A stretch of 64,000 nucleotides of DNA from Scatosoma sp045542595. Its GTDB lineage: Bacteria > Bacillota > Clostridia > Christensenellales > Borkfalkiaceae. The notes under the pieces were generated by a model that saw only the letters and a program-made list of their open reading frames with translations, was not told where the DNA came from and did no database searches. Every line of letters starts with the position of its first letter. Position 1 is the stretch's first letter. The stretch covers positions 45,131 to 109,130 of the forward strand of contig JAZQLI010000040.1 in the NCBI GenBank assembly GCA_045542595.1. The letters run 5' to 3'. This document shows, piece after piece, positions 58,932 through 64,000 of this stretch. A program made the translations under genes and the position numbers.

Positions 58932-59153
58932 TTATAATAGTATTCTTCATTAAACAAAAGACAAAACGCGAAAATCGGCGGTTTTTTGCGGCTAAAACGC
59001 GAAGGTTTGGATAAATTGTTATGCAAAAGAGAAAAGTTTGAAAAAATTGCGTTCATTCGCTTTATTTTTTTTGAAAAAGATGGTATAATAATGATGTAAA
59101 ATAACGATTTTCCCTTTTTATAAAAAAGGGAAAGCGAAACGGGAGAAAAGACT

Positions 59154-61067
59154 ATGGCGGAAAGAGTAGAAGGCGAATACGGCGCGGAGCAAATACAGGT
59201 GCTCGACGGGTTAGAACATATCCGTAAACGCCCCGGTATGTATATTTCGTCCACCGACGCAAAAGGACTTCATCACCTTGTTCACGAAGTGGTGGATAAC
59301 TCTATCGACGAAGCTTTGGCTGGGTATTGTACGCATATCGAAGTCATTATCAACGACGACGGTAGCTGTACGGTACAGGATAACGGGCGTGGTATTCCCA
59401 CCGATATTCACCCTAAAGAAGGTATTTCCACGTTGGAAGTAGTATTTACCAAAGTAAACGCCGGCGGTAAGTTCGGCGGCGATTCGGGCTATAAAGTATC
59501 GAGTGGTTTACACGGAGTAGGCGTAAAGGCGGTAAACGCGCTTTCCGAGTGGTTGGAAGCGGAAGTTTCCCACGAAGGGCATATCTTCAAGCAGGTATAT
59601 AACCGCGGTGTGCCCCAACGCAGTGTGCAAATTGTGGGGGATACCGACGCAATGGGTACGAAGGTTACCTTTATGCCCGATAAGGATATTTTTGAAACGA
59701 CGATTTTCAATTACGATACTTTAAAGGGGCGCTTGCGTGAGTTGGCGTATTTGAACAAAGGCTTGCGTATTTCCTTGGAAGATAAGCGTGCAGGACAAGA
59801 ACATCAAGATTCGTTCTGCTACGAAGGCGGTATTTGCTCGTTTGTGGAAGAACTCAATAAAAACCGTGAAGAGTTGTTATTCCCTGCGCCCGTATACTTT
59901 GAAGAACAAGACGGCGACACCGTTTGCGAAGTGGCGATTCAGTATAACGAATCGTATAACGAAGTCATTTACAGCTACGCGAACAACGTAAATACCATTG
60001 ACGGCGGTACGCACGTGGAAGGTATGAAAGCCGCGCTTACGAAGGTCATCAACGAAGCGGGGAAAAAGCATAATATTTTGAAAGACAGCGATAAGCTTAC
60101 GGGCGAAGACGTGCGCGAAGGTATTACCGCCGTCGTTTCCGTTAAGCTGGTGGACGCGCAGTTCGAATCGCAAACGAAGGACAAGCTCAACAACAGCCAT
60201 ATCCGCGCGTTTGTAAACAAGTGCGTTACCGAGCATATGGCAACGTTCTTGGAAGAAAACCCGTCGGTGGCAAAAGAGTTAGTGCTCCGTTGTATCACGG
60301 CGCAAAAGGCGCGCGACGCGGCGAGAAGCGCAAGAGAATTGACGCGTAGAAAGGGCGTTTTGGGGAATTCTACCCTCCCTGGGAAGCTTGCCGACTGTTC
60401 GGATAAACGCAGCGAACTTTGCGAAATTTATATCGTCGAAGGGGACTCTGCAGGCGGTACGGCAAAGCAAGGGCGCGACAGACGTTTCCAAGCCATTTTA
60501 CCGCTCCGCGGTAAAATTTTGAACGTGGAAAAGGTACGGCTCAACCGCGTGCTGGAAAACGAAGAAATCAAATCGATGATAACGGCGTTCGGTTGCGGTA
60601 TTTTGGACGATTTCGACGAGAGTAAACTCCGTTACGACAGAATTATTTCTATGACTGATGCCGACGTCGACGGTGCGCATATCCGTATTTTGTTATACAC
60701 GTTCCTGTTCCGTTATATGCGTCCGCTTATCGAACACGGACACGTATATTCGGCTAAGCCGCCCCTTTATAAGGCGACGTACAAAGGCCACGACGATTAT
60801 TTGTATAGCGAAGAAGAAAAAATCGAGTACGACAAAAACGCGCCCGGGAAAGTGGAATACCAACGCTATAAAGGGCTTGGGGAAATGAGTAAAGAACAGC
60901 TTTGGGACACGACGATGAACCCTGCAACCCGTACACTCGTTCGCGTAACGATGCAAGATGCGGCGGAAGCGGACCAAATGTTCTCGATGCTTATGGGCGA
61001 AAACCCTGAACTGCGTAGAAAGTTTATCGAAGAAAACGCTACGCTGGTTAGCGATTTGGATATCTAA
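59154..61067 (+). CDS. gyrB: DNA gyrase subunit B
   Basis: ATPase subunit of gyrase, 637 aa. GHKL ATP site: EVVDNSIDEALAGY (about residues 44-57), DNGRGIP, GLHGVGVKAVNALS. Transducer domain QTKDKLNN (about residue 341). TOPRIM domain with IVEGDSAGGTAKQGRDR (about residues 424-440), metal-binding DADVDGAHI, and the PLYKA...YKGLGEM end. Length fits gyrase B without the proteobacterial insertion. 47 bp upstream of gyrA, the usual Bacillota pair; recF and dnaN are not upstream, where dusB and yabN are found instead. Confidence 0.97.
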   Translation: MAERVEGEYGAEQIQVLDGLEHIRKRPGMYISSTDAKGLHHLVHEVVDNSIDEALAGYCTHIEVIINDDGSCTVQDNGRGIPTDIHPKEGISTLEVVFTKVNAGGKFGGDSGYKVSSGLHGVGVKAVNALSEWLEAEVSHEGHIFKQVYNRGVPQRSVQIVGDTDAMGTKVTFMPDKDIFETTIFNYDTLKGRLRELAYLNKGLRISLEDKRAGQEHQDSFCYEGGICSFVEELNKNREELLFPAPVYFEEQDGDTVCEVAIQYNESYNEVIYSYANNVNTIDGGTHVEGMKAALTKVINEAGKKHNILKDSDKLTGEDVREGITAVVSVKLVDAQFESQTKDKLNNSHIRAFVNKCVTEHMATFLEENPSVAKELVLRCITAQKARDAARSARELTRRKGVLGNSTLPGKLADCSDKRSELCEIYIVEGDSAGGTAKQGRDRRFQAILPLRGKILNVEKVRLNRVLENEEIKSMITAFGCGILDDFDESKLRYDRIISMTDADVDGAHIRILLYTFLFRYMRPLIEHGHVYSAKPPLYKATYKGHDDYLYSEEEKIEYDKNAPGKVEYQRYKGLGEMSKEQLWDTTMNPATRTLVRVTMQDAAEADQMFSMLMGENPELRRKFIEENATLVSDLDI

Positions 61068-61114
61068 GCGACGTGCAGTAAAAATAAAAGTTCCCAAAAA
61101 TAGGAGAAAATACA

Positions 61115-63739
61115 ATGGCTAAAAAAGAAACCAGCCCCGAATTGACAGAGGAATTTAAAAAGACGCTTGCCATGACTAAAATGTTGGACGTGGAAGTGGA
61201 CGACGAACTCAAACGCTCGTTTATCGCGTATGCTATGGCGGTAAACAAGTCGAGAGCGATTCCCGACGTGCGCGACGGTTTAAAACCCGTGCACAGAAGA
61301 ATTCTTTATTCCATGCACGAAATGGGGCTTTACAACGATAAAGCATTCCGTAAATGCGCCCGTATCGTCGGGGACTGTATGGGTAAATTCCACCCCCACG
61401 GCGATAGCTCGGTATACGACGCGCTCGTTCGGTTAGCGCAAGAATTTACAATCAGTTTCCCCCTTGTAGACGGACACGGTAACTTCGGTTCGGTGGACGG
61501 CGACAGTGCGGCGGCTATGCGTTATACGGAAGCGCGTTTGACCAAGCTCGCAGCGGAAATGTTACGCGATTTGGATAAAGAAACGGTGGATTTTATCCCC
61601 AACTTCGACGGCAGCGAAGAAGAACCTACCGTATTGCCTGCAAGATATCCCAACTTGCTTGTCAACGGTGCGGACGGTATCGCCGTGGGTATGGCGACGA
61701 ATATTCCGCCCCACAACCTTGCGGAAGTTATCGACGGCGCGATTGCTATGATTGATAACCCCGATATCGACGTGGAAGAATTGATGGAATATATTCCCGC
61801 ACCCGATTTCCCTACGGGCGGTATCATTATGGGCAGAAGCGGTATTAAAAAGGCGTACAGAACGGGGCAAGGGAATATCGTTATCCGCTCTAAATGCGAC
61901 ATTGAAGAATACGGCACGGGCGGTAACGTTCGTTCGCGTATCGTGGTTACCGAAATCCCGTATCAAGTGAACAAGGCGCAGCTTATCAAAACGATTGCCG
62001 ATATGGTAAACGACAAGCGTTTGGAAGGCATTTCGGATATCCGAGACGAATCGGGTAGAGACGGTATGCGTATCGTTATCGAATGTAAAAAGGACGCCAA
62101 CGCGCAGGTGGTTTTAAATACTTTATATAAAAAGACTAAACTGCAAACGTCCGACGGTATCATTTTGCTTGCGCTTGTGGAAAACGGTACAGAGCCTAAA
62201 ACGCTTAATTTGCGTGATATTTTATATCATTATCTCAACCACCAAAAAGAAGTTATTACCCGTCGTACGCGGTTCGATTTGAACAAGACGGAAGAACGCG
62301 CGCATATTATCGCAGGCTTGGTGCTTGCGCTTGCTAACGTGGACGAAGTGATTAAAATTATCAAAGCGTCCGCCGATAAAAATAAGGCGATTGAAGGCTT
62401 GACGACGGCGTTCGAGCTCGACGAAAAGCAAGCGAACGCTATTTTGGAAATGCGTTTACAAAGATTGACTTCGTTAGAAGTGGAAAAGCTGAAGGACGAG
62501 TTAGAAGGCTTACTCAAGACGATTGCCGATTTGAAGGATATCCTTGCAAACGAAGCGCGCGTAATGGAAATTATCCGTGCGGACTTGACGGAAATCAAGA
62601 GCAAGTATCCTTCGCCGAGAAAGACGGAAATCTCCGTCGATTACGGCAATATCGACGACGAAGATTTAATAGACAGGGAAGACGTGGTTATCTCCATTAC
62701 CCATTCGGGTTATATCAAGCGTTTGCCCGTTGCCGAATACAAGGCGCAAGGCCGTGGCGGCAGGGGTATTACCGCGCATAGACCGAAAGACGAAGACTAC
62801 GTGGAGAAGATGTTCGTTTGTTGCACGCACGACCCTATCTTGCTGTTCTCGTCCAAAGGCAAAGTGTACTCTATCAAAGGTTATGAAATTCCCGAAGCGA
62901 ACAGAACGGCACGCGGCAGGGCGGTTGTCAATATCGTACAGCTTGATCCCGGCGAAAAAATTGAAACGGTGTTGCCCGTTATTGCCAACAACGACGGATA
63001 TTTGGTTATGGCAACCGAGCGCGGCTTGATTAAAAAGACGTCTACCGCGGAATTTGCCCGTATCCCTAGAAACGGTAAAATTGCCATTAAAATTATGGAA
63101 GACGACAGGCTTATCTCCGTACAATTTGCGTGCGGCGAAGACGAAATTTTCGTGGCGTCCCGTCAAGGGAAATGTATTCGATTCTCCGAAAAGGACGTTC
63201 GTCCTACGGGTAGAGGCACGCAGGGTGTTCGCGCTATTTCCTTGAATAAGGAAGATATCGTAGTGGATATGCTTATCGTAGATAAATCGCAAGATTTGTT
63301 CACGCTTACGTCCCAAGGCTACGGGAAGCGTTCCAGCTTTGACGATTACCGTTTGCAATCGCGCGGCGGTAAGGGTATCAAGGCAGGCGTATTTAACGAA
63401 AAGACGGGCGAGCTTGTCAATATGAAGCTAGTAACCGACGAAAACGATATTATGATTATCACAACGGGCGGTACAATTATCCGTATGCACGCGGACAGCA
63501 TCAGCCGTATCGGCAGAGCGACGCGCGGCGTGAGAGTGATGAACGTTAAGGATAGCGAAGTGGCTACGGTAGACGTAACCGAACGCGTCGTCGAAGCGGA
63601 ATCGCAAGCGCCTGAAGAAACGGCGGCGGATTTGAGTCCTGAAGAACTTGCGGAAGGTATGGAAACGGAAGTGGAAGAAACGGAAGAAGTGGTTTTAGAC
63701 GACGAAACGGAAGAAACCGCACCTGACGGCGAAGAGTAA
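61115..63739 (+). CDS. gyrA: DNA gyrase subunit A
   Basis: DNA-cleaving subunit, 874 aa. The winged-helix site has DGLKPVHRRILYSM (about residue 50) and the quinolone-resistance region HPHGDSSVYDALVRLAQ with the active tyrosine in AAMRYTEARL (about residue 134). The C-terminal beta-pinwheel starts about residue 510, with a GyrA-box-like QGRGGRG at about residue 549. After residue 830 comes an acidic Glu-rich tail. Gyrase rather than topo IV is inferred from pairing with gyrB and the box. The last 73 bases of the gene and 27 bases after it reappear in the chimeric tail, but the original 3' end is intact. Confidence 0.97.
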   Translation: MAKKETSPELTEEFKKTLAMTKMLDVEVDDELKRSFIAYAMAVNKSRAIPDVRDGLKPVHRRILYSMHEMGLYNDKAFRKCARIVGDCMGKFHPHGDSSVYDALVRLAQEFTISFPLVDGHGNFGSVDGDSAAAMRYTEARLTKLAAEMLRDLDKETVDFIPNFDGSEEEPTVLPARYPNLLVNGADGIAVGMATNIPPHNLAEVIDGAIAMIDNPDIDVEELMEYIPAPDFPTGGIIMGRSGIKKAYRTGQGNIVIRSKCDIEEYGTGGNVRSRIVVTEIPYQVNKAQLIKTIADMVNDKRLEGISDIRDESGRDGMRIVIECKKDANAQVVLNTLYKKTKLQTSDGIILLALVENGTEPKTLNLRDILYHYLNHQKEVITRRTRFDLNKTEERAHIIAGLVLALANVDEVIKIIKASADKNKAIEGLTTAFELDEKQANAILEMRLQRLTSLEVEKLKDELEGLLKTIADLKDILANEARVMEIIRADLTEIKSKYPSPRKTEISVDYGNIDDEDLIDREDVVISITHSGYIKRLPVAEYKAQGRGGRGITAHRPKDEDYVEKMFVCCTHDPILLFSSKGKVYSIKGYEIPEANRTARGRAVVNIVQLDPGEKIETVLPVIANNDGYLVMATERGLIKKTSTAEFARIPRNGKIAIKIMEDDRLISVQFACGEDEIFVASRQGKCIRFSEKDVRPTGRGTQGVRAISLNKEDIVVDMLIVDKSQDLFTLTSQGYGKRSSFDDYRLQSRGGKGIKAGVFNEKTGELVNMKLVTDENDIMIITTGGTIIRMHADSISRIGRATRGVRVMNVKDSEVATVDVTERVVEAESQAPEETAADLSPEELAEGMETEVEETEEVVLDDETEETAPDGEE

Positions 63740-63766
63740 GAAAGTTACGAATAACAAAGAACGCCG

Positions 63767-64000
63767 AAGTCGGATCGTAGCCATGTCGTTCTGTGAGCCA
63801 AGGAGTTGGATTTGCCTCTTGTCTTCCTAAGACCGCTTGGCCTCCGACTTGGAAGTAGAAGAAACGGAAGAAGTGGTTTTAGACGACGAAACGGAAGAAA
63901 CCGCACCTGACGGCGAAGAGTAAGAAAGTTACGAATAACAAAGAACGCCGAAGTCGGAGGCCAAGCGGTCTTAGGAAGACAAGAGGCAAGTCCAACTCCT
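63767..64000. other. Sequencing adapter chimera at contig end (DNBSEQ/MGI), not genomic
   Basis: 63767-63808 matches the 42-nt MGI reverse-read adapter starting AAGTCGGATCGTAGCC. 63809-63818 is a 10-base barcode-like segment, and 63819-63850 is the reverse complement of the 32-nt forward adapter (ending GGCCTCCGACTT). 63851-63950 repeats 63667-63766 (100 bp) with one mismatch. 63951-63982 is the forward adapter itself, 63983-63992 the barcode reversed with one mismatch, and 63993-64000 the start of the other adapter reversed. This is assembly through untrimmed adapter from a short insert. Confidence 0.97.

Noticed and set aside
63767..63850. Possible attachment site or inverted-repeat mobile element after gyrA
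   Set aside because: The sequence matches known library adapters including a barcode-sized insert; it is a technical artefact.

Overview
The window looks like chromosomal DNA of a spore-forming, low-to-mid GC Bacillota of class Clostridia, probably a gut organism known from a metagenome assembly. This rests on Clostridia-type gene content (spoVT, a spoVB-like flippase, ricT next to holB, a yabN-type MazG protein, a Cys T-box), strong AAGGAG ribosome binding sites, TTGACA/TATAAT promoters, and lipoproteins with long Ser-rich linkers behind the lipobox. The family-level assignment (Christensenellales-like) is only an impression. The last 234 bases are not biological: they contain DNBSEQ/MGI library adapter sequence in two orientations and a 100-bp direct duplicate of the gyrA 3' end. 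Trustworthy sequence stops at 63766.

Layout. 1-860: end of a yugP-type membrane protease gene, then a small divergent module (86-aa protein / XRE regulator) bracketed by a duplicated terminator. 880-5004: gapdh, a DUF898 membrane protein, holB and ricT. 5068-8166: a GH2 glycosidase with its MFS transporter. 8346-15417: glyS, fhs, glnS, a CvpA-like membrane protein, spoVT. 15571-17640: tRNA-Leu(AAG), a relic of a DMT transporter, a double flavodoxin-fold protein. 17710-25320: an inducible sugar/sugar-acid locus (AraC regulator, epimerase, lactonase-like hydrolase, galactonate-type dehydratase, SDR, KDPG-type aldolase, cytosolic clan GH-A glycosidase, DeoR regulator). 25574-32140: an HTH protein, a Cys T-box with cysE-cysS, a short alaS, a GH43 enzyme. 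32191-41325: ECF S component, unknown protein, popT/DUF368, comF, NlpC/P60 lipoprotein, PHP phosphatase, a second XRE module, a Na/Pi cotransporter-PhoU fusion. 41603-44959: ruvC-ruvA-ruvB-queA. 45645-53882: an operon of four large paralogous lipoproteins of unknown function. 53942-63739: M20 peptidase, spoVB-like flippase, yabN/mazG, dusB, gyrB, gyrA.

The most interesting material is (i) the four-gene lipoprotein operon, whose products share an internal signature although overall similarity is low; (ii) two unrelated-sequence but identically built XRE modules, in which a 17-bp palindrome exactly fills the -35/-10 spacer of the partner gene and a second palindrome 29 bp away covers the regulator promoter; (iii) a dispersed intergenic repeat with a hairpin core showing compensatory base changes; (iv) two intergenic arrays of short hairpins punctuated by conserved heptamers; and (v) a terminator whose 3' arm is also the ribosome binding site of the next gene. 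No CRISPR array, phage, transposase or obvious defence system was seen.
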